Shown here: positions 43,794 through 55,639 of the stretch, piece after piece | How the letters are laid out: each line of letters starts with the position of its first letter | Position numbering within the stretch: position 1 is the stretch's first letter | Origin: Uranotaenia lowii | Taxonomy: Eukaryota; Arthropoda; Insecta; Diptera; Culicidae | DNA length: 64,000 bases | Direction of reading: 5' to 3' | NCBI RefSeq assembly: GCF_029784155.1 | Contig: NC_073691.1 | Location: 96,524,007 to 96,588,006 of the forward strand | Translations under genes and position numbers: made by a program | The notes under the pieces: model-generated | The model's database searches: none | Told to the model about the DNA's origin: nothing | The model's input: only the letters and a program-made list of their open reading frames with translations

Positions 43794-45470
43794 CCTATGT
43801 TTTTTTTAAAGAGAGAAACTGTATAATGACGAATGATTAAATTGTAACTTTCTCTACTCAACTCAAAACTGCATGCTGTCTTCGATAGAAATTTACACAG
43901 AGAAAACACCTTTATAAAAGTGTTTTTGTAAATTTTCTACAGTTTTACGTGATATTTTTTCAACAAATTTTAGAAATTTTTCATTAACAGTTTTCATATC
44001 GACATGTTTACTTGAATTTCAGAGAGTTAACGATAAATGTTTTACCCCTGAATCTATGCACCATCCTCAAAATTGGGTGACAAAAATTAAGCTTCATCTA
44101 GATTATCTTTTTGACAGTTTCATATATTAAGAAAAAAGTGTCAATTTCATGATGGAAAAATGTAAAATATATTATCAGTTTAAGTAAAAAAAATAATTTT
44201 AATCTTAATTGTCAAAGAATGTTTTTGTCTACGAATTAACGAATTAACGATTTAGCCTACTGATATTAAATCTAAATAACCATGGCAAAATATAGTGAAA
44301 TTAGGCACACCAACCATATTTTCTAAAAGAAGCAGGAGTTACATTTGATAGTTAGGAAGGTATATTTATAGAAGCTCGAGGAAAAATGACCTTAAATTCC
44401 CACGAAAAAAAAGCAGCACTGCAGCCTTTTCAAAGCGCCTGTTCATAGGCAATGAATTTAACTGTAATTGGACAATTTGCTTTGGAAAAAAATATCATTC
44501 TCTCAGTTCGGTTCATGAAATATGTGAAAATGTTTTCGTTTTTTTCTCGACAACTGAGTGAATTTAAAGTGTATATTGATTCATTTTTGCACCCCATGAC
44601 TGTTAAAAGCTTGATTTACTCACACTTTAAATTGAACAAAATTGTTCCATAATAAGGGCTGATAAGCGAAACAATGAACGTCATTCTCTCGCCCATGTCG
44701 GGTTTATTCTTCCGAAAGCATGATACAAAGTTTTGCACATTTTTGTGTGTTAAAAATTCTCCCCGAGTCAGCAAATTTCTCGCGCTTTATCGGTAGGAAC
44801 AGCATTATCTTTCCCCATCGAATGATTCGAAACCTTTCGAAATGCTCACACCGTTTCGCTTCCCCCATGCCGGTGTTACGAAAGGAACGACTTTTCCACA
44901 TAAATCACCAGTCAGTGCAGCGCCCCTGCCTGCGCACTCGAAATAAACAATACGGCAAAGTGGCAAATGGAAGCACCAACAACCAAAAAAAAAAAAATCC
45001 TGTCAAACATTGCTTTTCCGGATTCTTTTTGTTTTTCTGATTTTTTTTTGGCGATGATGTGCGCAGCGGGCACGTTTGTTCACAAGAATGTTGTGAATAT
45101 AAATATTATTTACGAATTTGAAAACAATCGACTCTCACATTGCACGCACGCGGTAAATAATGCAAGGAATTACAGTATATTTTATTTTATTGTGTTCGAA
45201 AATCGCACAACACTCTGCAACTCGACACAAACGATGGGAATGATTTAAGTTATTTCGATAGTGGGAGCTCTTTATTGGGACTGGGAAGACCACACGAAAT
45301 CACTTGGAAAATTTAAGCCGAAATGGATCGCCAAATGAAGTCGGTCAACGATAATGAGAATCGAACAGATCAAACATTTATTCTGAAGATAGATTCTAAC
45401 ATAGTAGGAAAAGAACTGAGAAAAAGTATTAGATAATAGATACTATTTCACAATACTAGGTTATAACACT
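43794..45470. other. Unique-looking DNA, no gene recognised
   Basis: Includes one copy of the MITE core word (ACCCCTGAATCTATGCA, 44044-44060) in a region where I could not find element ends. The 44640-45250 part is richer in G+C with chance open frames (44720-45040, 44967-45248) lacking motifs. Confidence 0.4.
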
Positions 45471-45476
45471 GACCAC

Positions 45477-45792
45477 ACTGACATGACACTTAGAACAAAA
45501 CTTCAGCCATTTTCTGTCTAATTTTTTGTTGTCAGATTTTGCAGGTTCGCAATACCGACGGCAGGTGGCGAACCTGACAAATTTGACAAAAAATGCCCTG
45601 TAGGAAAAATGGTCCTATTTAGCCCGATTTTATCGTAGAAATTGCGTGTTTTTGTTTTAAAGTTGGGTGGCATTTCCTAACTGGGATAGCATTTCTTTAA
45701 ATCGATCGATGCGCACTCTGGAATTGACATTGCGTACTGTTGGAAAAATTATCCAGAAAACGAAATCGAGTGTCCAGTCAGTATGGTCAGTG
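45477..45792. mobile_element. hAT-like MITE, 316 bp
   Basis: The ends CACTGACCACACTGACATG and, inverted, CACTGACCATACTGACTGG are flanked by GTTATAA on each side (45470-45476 and 45793-45799). Inside is a second inverted pair (GTCAG...GCAGGTTCGC against GCGAACCTGAC, about 45530-45590). The 7-bp exact duplication is one short of the usual hAT eight. Confidence 0.7.
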
Positions 45793-45799
45793 GTTATAA

Positions 45800-47760
45800 T
45801 TGATAATAATTTTTAAAATTTAAAGCATTTCACAGTGGTTTAAAACTCGAAAAATGCAGTCGTGGGCATTTTGAAGGCTTAGATGTCAAAACATCTCACT
45901 AGTAAATATGTTCTACAATGATTCATTATTTGAAAATGCGGATGTTTTGCCGTTACTTTTTTCCTGGTCAGTTCACCTAAAATTGAGATAAGTTTTCTAT
46001 TCTTTTAGTTTACCATCAAATCACAACGACGTCTCCGTAAAAGTTGTGATTATTCAATTTGAAAAACTTTATAAAAGACACCAAAGCTCTATCTTTTGAT
46101 ATGAATGTTTAAAAGGCTTTTTTTTTCAAAAATTAAACCCAAAAACTAAATTTTACTTATTTTTTTTTCCTTTAGGAAAGTCTATCTAAAATTTTGGAGG
46201 TACTGTTCATTTGAAAATAGCATGTCTCTGAAGGTTGCAAACATTCGAAAACAAAAACATGTGCTTTAGAAAAGGCAACTTTTCTATGCTTCAAGCATAG
46301 GATTTCATTTGTATGTACAGTAGAACCCTGCTTATCCGAGATCGAGTTTGCCGAGCTTCCGCGTGATCCAAGCCACCATGTTTATACAAGATCCATGTAT
46401 TCACCGATCTATGCGCCCGAAAGATATGCAAAATGAGTGACAAATTGAGAAATAATATTAAGACAGATAGTAATTAGGAAAATCATCGTTCGCGCCTTTA
46501 TTTAAGTTGATAAATATGACAACTATGTCAGATGGGTTTTAAAACAATAACACAACAAAAAAAAACCATAAATAAAGGGGCTAAGTCAATTAGAAACTTT
46601 AGTTTGTGTGTGTGAATAAAATACGGAACATTACCAATCTACTATCTTCTTACCACAAGGCTGCAATGATATACAATCCGTGTGGAGCACAAATTTAAGC
46701 TTTTTTCCTCAGGTTTAACCTTAATTGCTCAGATTGAAGCTTTTTTTCTCAGATCCGGAGCCGGAGCCAGCGTACAATGGGGAAAAATTGTTTAAACCGC
46801 GAAGAAATTCAATATCTTTCCCCCTACATGAACCAAATCTATGAAGATATACTTTCCTTTAGTTAAAATGATTGGACATGGTTTCAGAGGCCGCACGTGC
46901 TTACGAACGAAAATATAGTGCCTTTTTAACCACTAATTCCCCTATATTTTATAAACAATACAGAAAAAGCACTAATTTGGACTTTTGAACCAAAATAGAC
47001 CTATCTTGAGTGATTTTTTCGAGGAACCAAATGAAGGCTGTTTGAGCCACCGCACCGAAAAAATGGAGTTATGGCTGATTTATCCCTCCATTTCCCTTTA
47101 TTTTATAAGTTATCCGAAATCATTTGAAAAACTTGACAATTATGTTATTGTATAAATTTGAAAAAAATTATAAATTGGCCTATTCGGCCGAATGCTTAGC
47201 TCAATTATTCGGTAAGCTGTCTAACGATTTTTGGGCAATATTCGGCATATTCGGTACATCTCTAGTTTATAACGTATTTATTTTATTCAGTCTTTTTTCA
47301 ATTTGTCCTCTCTATAAATTGATGATATCTTATTCTTTTTTTAAGTCTTTTTTCAATCGCCTTCACTGGCAAAAACAAAAATGTTTTTTTGATTGTATAT
47401 TTCAAACTCAAATCATTATATTGAACAAGAAAATATCGTTTGATCCCCGATAGAAAATTAATGAATATTTTTACATATTTTGTAGTGTCGCGTTCTAATA
47501 AACCTGGCAAAAAAATGTTTTCGATATTTTTAATTCAAAAATACACTAAAGTTTATAAAAAACTATCATGTTTTAACTTAACATCATTTATTTTACAATT
47601 CGTTGAAAATAATGTTAAGATAAAGTTAGTTTTAACATTTTTAACGTCAATCAGATTCATATCAGAAGCATGCTATAACTATGATCAGAACTATAACTTT
47701 GATATAGCTTGGAAAAATTTCGCTATGTCCATAATTAGGAACACACTGAAAAAAGTTGAT
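45800..47760. other. Mostly unique DNA with one pogo-like end
   Basis: At 46318-46340 a pogo-type end (CAGTAGAACCCTGCTTATCC) occurs after TA with no partner end. At about 47178-47262 the word ATTCGG recurs (TATTCGGCCGAATG, GGCATATTCGGTACATCTCT), resembling one end of a hAT-like element, also without a partner. No gene recognised. Confidence 0.4.
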
Positions 47761-47764
47761 ATCA

Positions 47765-48990
47765 TGATGTTGACAAAGTTTGATTGCGTGGTAATGGACG
47801 ACGAAACCCACGCCAAGGCAGACTTCAGACAGCTTCCGGGACAAGAGTTTTATACAGCAACCGGATGGGGAAAGGAGGCTGACATTTTCAAACATATTAA
47901 ACTATCAAAGATTGCCACATAATATCTCGTTTGGGAAGCTACCTGTATCTCATAGTACTTTGAAATATAAGAGGTAGGCTATTCCGCTCTCTTTCAACGT
48001 ATTGGTAAGAGGCCCCGAACAATAGTTAAGGAAAAAACTGGCAAATGTATGGAATTTATTAGAAAATCACATTTTTCTCAAAATTTGGTGGTATTTTTCA
48101 ATGTGTGGCCTTTTTCTTGTGCGATTTGAATAAAAACTGAAACAAACTGACTTTTTATTACAGAAATATGAATAATTTTAGATAATCAATCAAATTCTTG
48201 ACACAGACAGAAGAAAATATCACATTGCTTGTTCTCAAAAAAGAGAGACGGCGATGAATTTTTTTTATTTTTCAATGCTCATTATTTATAGTTCAGATCC
48301 AAAAACCCAATGCAAAAAAAATAGTTTCCGATGATCCTGAAGAATCTATCTTTAATATGAATCCCTTTTCAAAAGAATCGGCTATCGAAGCAGAAATTGA
48401 TAATTTTGATTGCCATTCTATAAAAAACTGCCAAATTTTCATAACTATTTTTGTTGGTATGCAAGCATGCTGTATACATACACGGAGCTTCCAAGTGAGG
48501 TTAAGCGCAATGGCCCACCTGTTATTTTCCATGTACTATGCCTGTACCTGTGGCTTGTGCAACGACATTTTCGTTCCTGAAGAAACATGACTTGTCTGTG
48601 CTGTTTTGGCCTGATTTGGCACCCTGCCATTATGAAATAAGGCCAGGGAGTGGTATGCCGCTAACAACATTCAGGTTGTGCCCAAGGATAAGCACCCTCC
48701 CAACACACTACACCAGAACTTCTCACAATCGAAAAAAATTGGACGATAGTTAAGCAAAACCGCTGCAGCCAGAAGCAGTTCAAAGCAAACTGGCGTTCTG
48801 CGCCGAAGAAAGTGGATAAGGTGACTGTACAAAATCTGTAGCAGGCGTCAAACGAAAGTTCCGCCAATCTTATCTGAGCATTTTTTCCACCTTTTATACA
48901 TATTAAACTTCAAAAACAAAGATATTTTGATTTTTTAAATAAATATACGACCGGTTTCCAAGCAATTTAGTTTGACCACTTTTTGATCCG
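47765..48990 (+). pseudogene. DD37E transposase copy 3, 5'-truncated and split
   Basis: 47764-47922 reads MLTKFDCVVMDDETHAKADF, RQLPGQEFYTATGWGK and DIFKHIKLSKI, nearly the same as the copy at 22.6 kb, then YLVWEATC. A 590-bp element interrupts. The frame resumes at 48541 with CTGTACCTGTGGCTTG. After a deletion it reads FVPEET..LSVLFWPDLAPCHY (48570-48630), keeping the second catalytic acid, and then a decayed C-terminus (QFKANWRSAPKKVDKVTVQN, 48775-48837). A weak right terminal repeat (TTTGACCACTTTTTGATCC) lies near 48968-48988. The N-terminal DNA-binding half is absent. Confidence 0.75.
47951..48540. mobile_element. 590-bp element inserted in DD37E copy 3
   Basis: It begins CATAGTACTTTG and ends CATGTACTATG, so the outer 8 bp (CATAGTAC) are inverted copies. 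It is flanked by CTGTATCT (47943-47950) and CTGTACCT (48542-48549), an 8-bp duplication with one mismatch. This interrupts the conserved transposase phrase WQAICTCG exactly, which confirms the boundaries. No coding motif. Eight-base duplication with CA ends suggests hAT- or P-type mobilisation. Confidence 0.65.
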
Positions 48991-51900
48991 CACACTATTT
49001 ACTAGGATCTATTTCCTTTTTTTTTTTTCATTTCAACCCCCATCAAATATCCAAATCCGCCCTCCAGCTTAAAAATTATTACGCCTGATTTTTTGCAGCT
49101 GCTGAAGAAACCCTGGTAGAAAATAACCAAAATTTATTTGTTTTTTAATTGCAATTTCTAGCTTCTATGTCTAGCTGTAGTTGGGGTTTTTCCAAATTTC
49201 CAAATGGGCCGCATGAAAATGAGCGCAATAGTTCTGTGTAAGGGATTGTAGTGGAGAGAGAATTCTTTGCATTTGGAATGGTAATGATCAAAATTCAACA
49301 ACTGCTTAACAAATCGCAACAATTTGCAAAAATTGCACATTTTCACTCTTTCTGAGCACCGGTTTCTCTCATTTTAACTTAAACCTTCTAATTCTCTCCA
49401 ACAAATTGCAACAAATTACCACAAATTCAATCATTGGCAGCAAAATTTGTTTGATCATTGACGATGATTCTCCGTTTATCTCAGTCTCTGGTCTTAACAC
49501 ATTGCGAGCCAAATACTTACGAGAAACAGTCACGATAAAAAAGAATGAAATTGCGAGAAGCAGCGCACTCTCTCTCTTAACTTCGACGAGCTGCACATTT
49601 CTCTCTAGGTTGATATTTTTAATAAAATTTTCACACCATTAAGCTCGACCAACCACAAATTTTTAAGATTTTATAAAGGCTGGAAAAAATACAGCTATTT
49701 TCTTAAATTTTTTCAATGTTGTTGATGTTTCATCTAGTACCTGGCCAAGTTTTATGAAAATTGGTTCACGCGATCAAAAATAGTGCCGGTTTGAACATGA
49801 GCTTCATTTTCGCCCAACAGACGATTTCATTCTTACATGGACGGATGTTTGTATAGAAAATATCGTAATCAGTGATTTTTTTCACAAAATCAATATTTGT
49901 TGTTATAAATTGATAGAATCTTCCTGCTGTTTGGAAATTGAAAATATTCCTGTAAAAAAAAATTAAAAAACCTAAAAACAAATCAAATAAGATTATCTCA
50001 TTCATAACTCTATTGAAACAATAAAAACTTAGAAAAAACAACTTTGTTTTTTGGCTTATATTGCTTAGTAAGCGTCCAATTATGTTATTTTTGTATACGA
50101 TTTTCTTCATCTCAACGGATTGATAGTTCATGACGAAGAGGGTAAAATCTGAAGAACGGGAAAAGCACTGGTTAAATTCCATTATCGGATTGATACATTT
50201 ATGATTTAAATTGCATTTAAAGATTTATCTTGGAATAAAACACAATATGGTGCGGACAATAACGAAATAAAAATAAAACCACGTAATTCCATTGCACTCT
50301 CTGGAGCCACTCGGTGGTAGCAAAGTTTCTGCAATGCAATCGCCTCACAGTGCAGACCTTACAATACAGACAAACTGGCTACAACTCATTACGGCAATCA
50401 GCCGATGTCTGTGAACTAAGTCGAAACCCCATAAGTTCATTGACAAAAGACAATAAAATGTAGATGACATTCGTTTGATTCCATTATTTATTAGTTTTGT
50501 GAAAATCAATCTATTCAAGTATCCAACAAAAAACCATATCAGACAAAAATTTTACAAAAAAAGAGGGTGCACCTGAAATAGTAGAAAGTGATTAACACAA
50601 AAAATGCCATATGTTGATGTTGGTTCCGTTATCCTTATTTTTGTTGTGCACTTCGTTTGGTGCTAAATCGAGGATGTCAACTTTTTTTTTCCTCAAAAAC
50701 ACGGTGCAACGCTTGCAGACTTTTTTCGCACTTTCATTGCATTTATATTGCTTTCGGAATTTGTTTGTCTCTATGGATTTGCGATGGGAAACAACAAAAC
50801 AAAAAACCACCATATTCGTATTTATTTTTCCAACTGCAATTTTTGTCGTAGCGCATGTCATAATTTATGAAAAATAAAAATGTACATTCTACTCCACGTT
50901 GATCGCCAAGGGGGGAAAATATCCTAGAGGATTTTTTGTTCAATGCCTGTTGTACCTACCAAGCTCGGGATGTCCATAGTCAAATGATCCAATTTATTGA
51001 ACGCAACCGAGAACGAAATAAACCCCGGAAGAGTGTTTCTCAGCGCAATGAAACAAAAAAAAACAGTTGGCAACTAGGTGTGCAATTGACCGTATTTCGA
51101 CATTCGATATGCAATCGAGCGATAATGATTGCCTGATTCGATTTTTCCCTGCAATAGAACTTTTTTTAGTGGTAAATTTTACAATTGAGTGAAGTAAAAT
51201 TGAAGCGTTGAGATTGAACTTAAATTGTCTGGGTTCCTATTCTATTTATGAAAACAAACCGTTATTCAGTTCATAACTTTTTTGTGTGTGATTGTGTAAA
51301 TAATCGTAATATGTAGTTGTTTCTATCTCGGATCTACAACTTTTCGTTGGACCATTCAACTGCGAGTATACCTACATATATAGAACAAAAAGCATAAACC
51401 CGTAAATCAAAGGGAATCTGCCAAGATCAAAGGTCAGGCTTATTGATTGGTCGTAAAATTCGAAACTTACCCAACTGCGGATTCGAACAAAGGTCGACCG
51501 AAATGGTTCAACATGATGAGACCCGGCAAAGGAAAAAGGGGTTCCCAATTTCTTCGATAAGCCCTCCCTAAAGTCACAGAACGAAACTGATGTTTGATCA
51601 AACTCATTCCACTCCCCCTTGGCTCGTTTATCAGATGGGAGCAATATAATCAAATTCCCTTCTCCGGGGGGAGATATTTGCAAAACATATCAATGACTGA
51701 ACCCAATCAGAGTACTACATTCATCTGAATTGGAAAGCATGGCCGTAGAGTGTTTGTCGATTTACTGTTTCGCTATCCTATAAACTGTGGAAAATCGATC
51801 CAATCTAAGAATACAGATAAGAGTGTTCTTTTTTATTCAATCTTTTATTTTAATTTTGTATAGTGTAATCTAGTTGAAAAAATAAAGGATTACAAAATGA

Positions 51901-52039
51901 TGTTGACGTAGTTTCTCTTATTTTAAGCTAAAATATTTAAGTGTCTGGTTCTCATAGAAAATTTAATAAAAGATCAATAAATGTCCTATTAAAACGTCTT
52001 AAAATGCCGTGAAACACCTTAATGATATCCCCAACAAAC
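48991..52039. other. Unique-looking DNA, no gene recognised
   Basis: Open frames (49766-50182 minus, 50592-50877 both strands, 51372-51683 minus) have low complexity and no motif. A possible SINE-like phrase lies near 50388-50422. No bounded element was found. Confidence 0.4.
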
Positions 52040-52059
52040 TTATTTTATTTTTATTTATT

Positions 52060-53010
52060 TTACTTGACGAACATAATTCCTAAAATTCACTCGGTCCATG
52101 GCAACCGTTCTCCAATTTCACGGGCACCCCACGTTCGCCAGATCACGCTCCACTTGGTCTAACCACCTCGCTCGTTGCGCCCCCGCTCGTCTTGTTCCTA
52201 CCGGATTCGTAGCGAACACCTGTTTTGCAGGACAGTCGTCCGGCATTCTCGCAACATGTCCCGCCCAGCGTATTCGGCCGGCCTTCACCACCTTCTGAAT
52301 ACTGGGTTAGCCGTAGAGTCGCGCGAGCTCGTGGTTCATCCTTCGCCTCCACACTCCGTTCTCCTGTACGCCGCCAAAGATGGTTCTTAACACTCGTCGC
52401 TCGAATACTCCGAGTGTACGCAGGTCCCCCTCGAGCAATATCCATGTCTCGTGCCCGAAGAAAACAACCGGTCTAATGAGCGTCGTATACAGGTTACACT
52501 TCGTGCGAGGGCTAAGTCTTCTCGACCGCAGTTGCTTGTGGAGTCCATAGTAGGCACGACTTCCGCTGATAATTCGCCTTCGGATCTTACGGCTGGTGTC
52601 ATTTTCTGCGGTCACCAGTGAGCCGAGATAGACAAAGTCTTCGACTATCTCCAGCTCGTCGCCGTCGATCGTGACCTTGTTATTACTGGACAAGCGGGTT
52701 CGGTCGGTCTCGGATCCGCAGGCTAGCATGTACTTCGTCTTGGACGTATTAATCATCAACCCAATCCTTCCTGCTTCGCGTTTCAGTTTGCGATAGATGT
52801 CTTCCACCGCCGCAGATGATCTGCCGACTATATCAATGTCATCGGCAAAGCAGATAAGTTGACTGGATCTGTTGAAAATCGTGCCCCACATTTCGCCCAC
52901 CGCTCGTCGAATAACACCTTCTAGCGCCACGTTAAACATCATGCAGGATAGACCATCACCTTGTCGAAGCCACCTGCGCGATTCGAATGAACTCGACAAT
53001 TCACCCGAAA
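52060..53010 (-). pseudogene. RTE reverse transcriptase, C-terminal half
   Basis: Begins at the deletion junction with ELSSSFESRRWLRQGDGLSC and MMFNVALEGVIRRA, then the catalytic block LICFADDIDIVGRS. It continues INTSKTKYM, VYLGSLVTAENDTSRKIRRR and LIRPVVFFGHETWILLEGDL, then VLRTIFGGVQENGVWRRRMN. A stop interrupts after HELARLYG, and the frame continues VVKAGRIRWAGHVARMPDDC, PAKQVFATNPVGTRRAGAQR and ending NFRNYVRQVK at 52060. The first RT blocks with one catalytic aspartate are missing, so the protein cannot polymerise. Confidence 0.8.
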
Positions 53011-54552
53011 TTCCTTAACTTCACTCATCGTTGGGAGTGGCTCCTCTTCGTCGTTGGCTACGCCGGCGATGTTCCTTCTCCCACCGTCTTGATCTCCTGC
53101 ATGTGCGCCGTTCAGGTGTTCATCGAAGTGCTGCTTCCACCTTTTGATAACCTCACGATTGTCCGTCAGGATGCCCTCGACCTTATCCCGGTACATTTCG
53201 GCTTGCGGCACGAAGCCTTTGCGGGATGCGTTGAGTTTCTGATAGAACTTTCGTGTTTCTTGGGAACGATGCAGCTGCTCCAGCTCCTCCTCCTCCATGC
53301 AGCGCTTTTTCTCCTGGAAAATTCGGACTCGCTGCCTCTTCCGCTGTCGGTGATTTTCCACATTTCGACGGGTGCCTCTTTGCACTACTGCCGCCCGCGC
53401 GGCATTCTCGTCGAACCAGTCGTTCCGTCGAGTTTGCTCCACATAACCGATGACGTTCTCCGCAGCACTGTTGATGGCTGTCTTGATGGTATCCCAACAG
53501 TCCTCGAGAGGGGCATCGTCAAGCTCGCCTTCTGCCGGCAGCGCTGCTTCGACCGATTGCGCGTAGTCTGCCGCGACCTCAGGTTGCTTCAGTCGTGCGA
53601 TATTTAACCGAGGTGGGCGCCGGTTTCGTGTGTTGTTCACTACGGAGAGTTTTGGGCGCATCTTCACCATCACCAAATAGTGGTCTGACTCGATGTTGGC
53701 GCCTCGACAGGATCTGACGTCGATGATGTCCGAGAAGTGCCGTCTATCAATCAAAACGTGGCCGATCTGTGATTCCGTTTGGTACGGTGATCTCCAGGTG
53801 TACTTGTGTGGGAGGCGGTGCTGGAAAAAGGTACTACGTACGGCCGTTCGTTTGGAGGCGGCGAAATCAATAAGTCTGAGACCGTTTTCGTTGATCAGCT
53901 GGTGCGCACTGAACCTTCCAATTGTCGGTTTGAATTCCTCCTCCTGGCCGACCTGAGCATTGAAATCCCCGATGACGATCTTGATATCATGTTTTGGGCA
54001 ACGGTCGTATTCACGCTCCAGCTGCGCGTAAAATTCGTCTTTGTCGTCACCGGTACTTCCGAGGTGAGGGCTGTGCACGTTGATGATGCTGATGTTGAAG
54101 AATTGGCCCTTGATTCTCAACCGGCCTATTCGTGAGTTGATCGGCCACCACCCGATCATGCGCTTTTGCATCTTTCCCATCACTATAAAAGCTGTTCCAA
54201 GCTCGTGTGTGTTGCCGCAGCTCTGGTAGATAGCACGACCATCTGGATACGTTCGTACCGTGGATCCCTTCCAGCATACCTCCTGCAGCGCTACGATGTC
54301 GAATTTGCGGCTCTTCAATTCGTTGGAGAGCACGTGGGTACTGCCCACAAAATTTAGAGGTCGGCAGTTCCATGTTCCAAGTTTCCAATCGCTAGTCCCT
54401 TTTCGTCGCGTGGGTCTTTGCCGATTTCCATCCGAAATGTGTTGTTCGTTGCTTATGTTTTTTGTAGTCACGAGCTCGCAAGGCCCGCAGCTAACCCCAA
54501 TATCTCGCAGGAGGACCGTCGTGATGTTGCTGTTTTGGGTCCCGAACACCAC
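52939..54552 (-). pseudogene. RTE endonuclease and linker
   Basis: 537 open codons, out of frame with the RT. APE-type endonuclease blocks are WKLGTWNCRPLN, IVALQEVCWKG, GTAFIVMGKM, IINVHSPHLGST, IVIGDFNAQVG, HKYTWRSP and NIESDHYLVMVK, all in RTE order. A charged linker with ENVIGYVEQTRRNDWFDENA and KRQRVRIFQEKKRCMEEEEL leads to MSEVKEF, where the deletion (about 53010) and frameshift occur. The endonuclease part looks fully conserved. The long plus-strand frames over this region are its antisense. Confidence 0.85.
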
Positions 54553-54830
54553 CAGGACGTTGTTGCACTCTGCACGCCGCCCCTAACATGGAGAACAGAC
54601 GCGTACAAAGCCCCTTAACGCAGTTTGCATGCGACCAAAGCATCCACCGGTGTTGGGTACCAGATCTCCGCTAAGGTTGCTCGCACCCCAGCTAGCACCA
54701 CGGGGAGGAAGAGAATCGGAGTTGCAGACAAGAGGTGATATGACCACTACCCGAAGGTTGGGTGTATGGGGTCTCGAGTTGCACATTGTCTTCCGTTCAC
54801 TAGCCACTGCTGCATATAGAAATTATTTTT

Positions 54831-55024
54831 AATAAGTTGTCCAAAAGTAGAAAATCAATAATTTAAAGTAACATTCTAAATCACCTGTTAAATTGACTGC
54901 CTCGAACTGTTTAGAACACTAGCCGTTTAGAACACTATACTTCAATAGTGGGAGATCTATTAGCGCTAGTGCGCTCCAAGGCAATACTCATTACCGAGAC
55001 CACTTTCAGCAAAACCTCTCATCC
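54831..55024. other. Short spacer between RTE and R1 sequence
   Basis: Includes a small duplication (TAGAACACTAGCCGTTTAGA then ACACTATACTT). Probably part of the R1 3' region. Confidence 0.35.
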
Positions 55025-55410
55025 TTACGACTCGACGCCTGAACTCCCCTCTAACGACTTAAGAACCGACATCTCCTCGCAATGACTCGAGGATCCCACA
55101 CAATCCGACCCCCCCCCCCCTCGCATCGACTCGAGGTTGGCCTCTCCTCTGCACGATTCAAGGCCCGATCTCTCCTCTAACGACTTGAGATCTGACCTTT
55201 CCTCGTAATGACTCGAGGTGACCACTAGTACCCCGCCTCTCGTTGATTAAGGACCTGATCCCTCCTCTTACGACTCGAGACCCGACCCCTTATCATAAAG
55301 ACTCGGGGTTGACCACACAAACCTCTCCGACTGGAGGTTCGAGGCCTGACCTCTCCTCTAACGACTCGAAGCCCGACCTCTTATCTCCAGAATTCGAGGC
55401 TCGCCACGTT
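55025..55410. repeat. Degenerate minisatellite, CGACTCGAGG/CTCCTC units
   Basis: About ten diverged units of roughly 35-45 bp with the order CTCCTCTAACGACTCGAGGC, CCGACCTC (variants CGACTTGAGATCTGACC, TGACTCGAGG, CGATTCAAGGC). A C12 run lies at about 55111-55122. It follows the C-terminus of the R1 coding sequence on the minus strand, so it most likely forms that element's 3' UTR. Confidence 0.65.
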
Positions 55411-55639
55411 GCCCGTCGTGTGCCAGATCGAGAGCAGCTTAACGCAACGACTCGGATGATTCCCGACGAAGACGTCATCCTACTCTGACTCGAATGGCTC
55501 ACTCGGCGTCGAGAGACACTCTACCCGTGGGTGTTTCCCGAACGTGGAATAACCCTTTCCCAACGATTTCCACTGTGAAGAAGGTCACCCCTGACCTCCG
55601 CTACGCAGAATATGATGCCTTATCTTTGTAGCTTCGATC
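55411..55639. other. Non-coding, probable R1 3' region
   Basis: G+C-rich DNA between the minisatellite and the R1 C-terminus on the minus strand; no ORF or repeat with clear limits. Confidence 0.35.

Larger units (their letters stand above)
52040..54830 (-). mobile_element. RTE-clade LINE (JAM1-like), internally deleted
   Basis: Minus-strand element, markedly richer in G+C than its surroundings. A leader (about 54830-54560) is followed by the endonuclease frame, a deletion, the second half of the RT, the C-terminus, and a short AATAAATAAAAATAAAATAA tail (52040-52059) directly after the stop at 52060-52062. A near-absent 3' UTR with a short simple tail is the RTE habit. Wording of the RT C-terminus (WRRRMNHELARLYG) resembles RTE elements known from Aedes. 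Confidence 0.8.

Noticed and set aside
52987..54618. Long plus-strand open frames across 53-54.6 kb
   Set aside because: They are antisense to the RTE endonuclease and RT frames, whose conserved motifs fix the minus strand as coding.
55025..55410. CRISPR-like array
   Set aside because: Units are degenerate, lack unique spacers of constant length, and the sequence is eukaryotic and LINE-associated.
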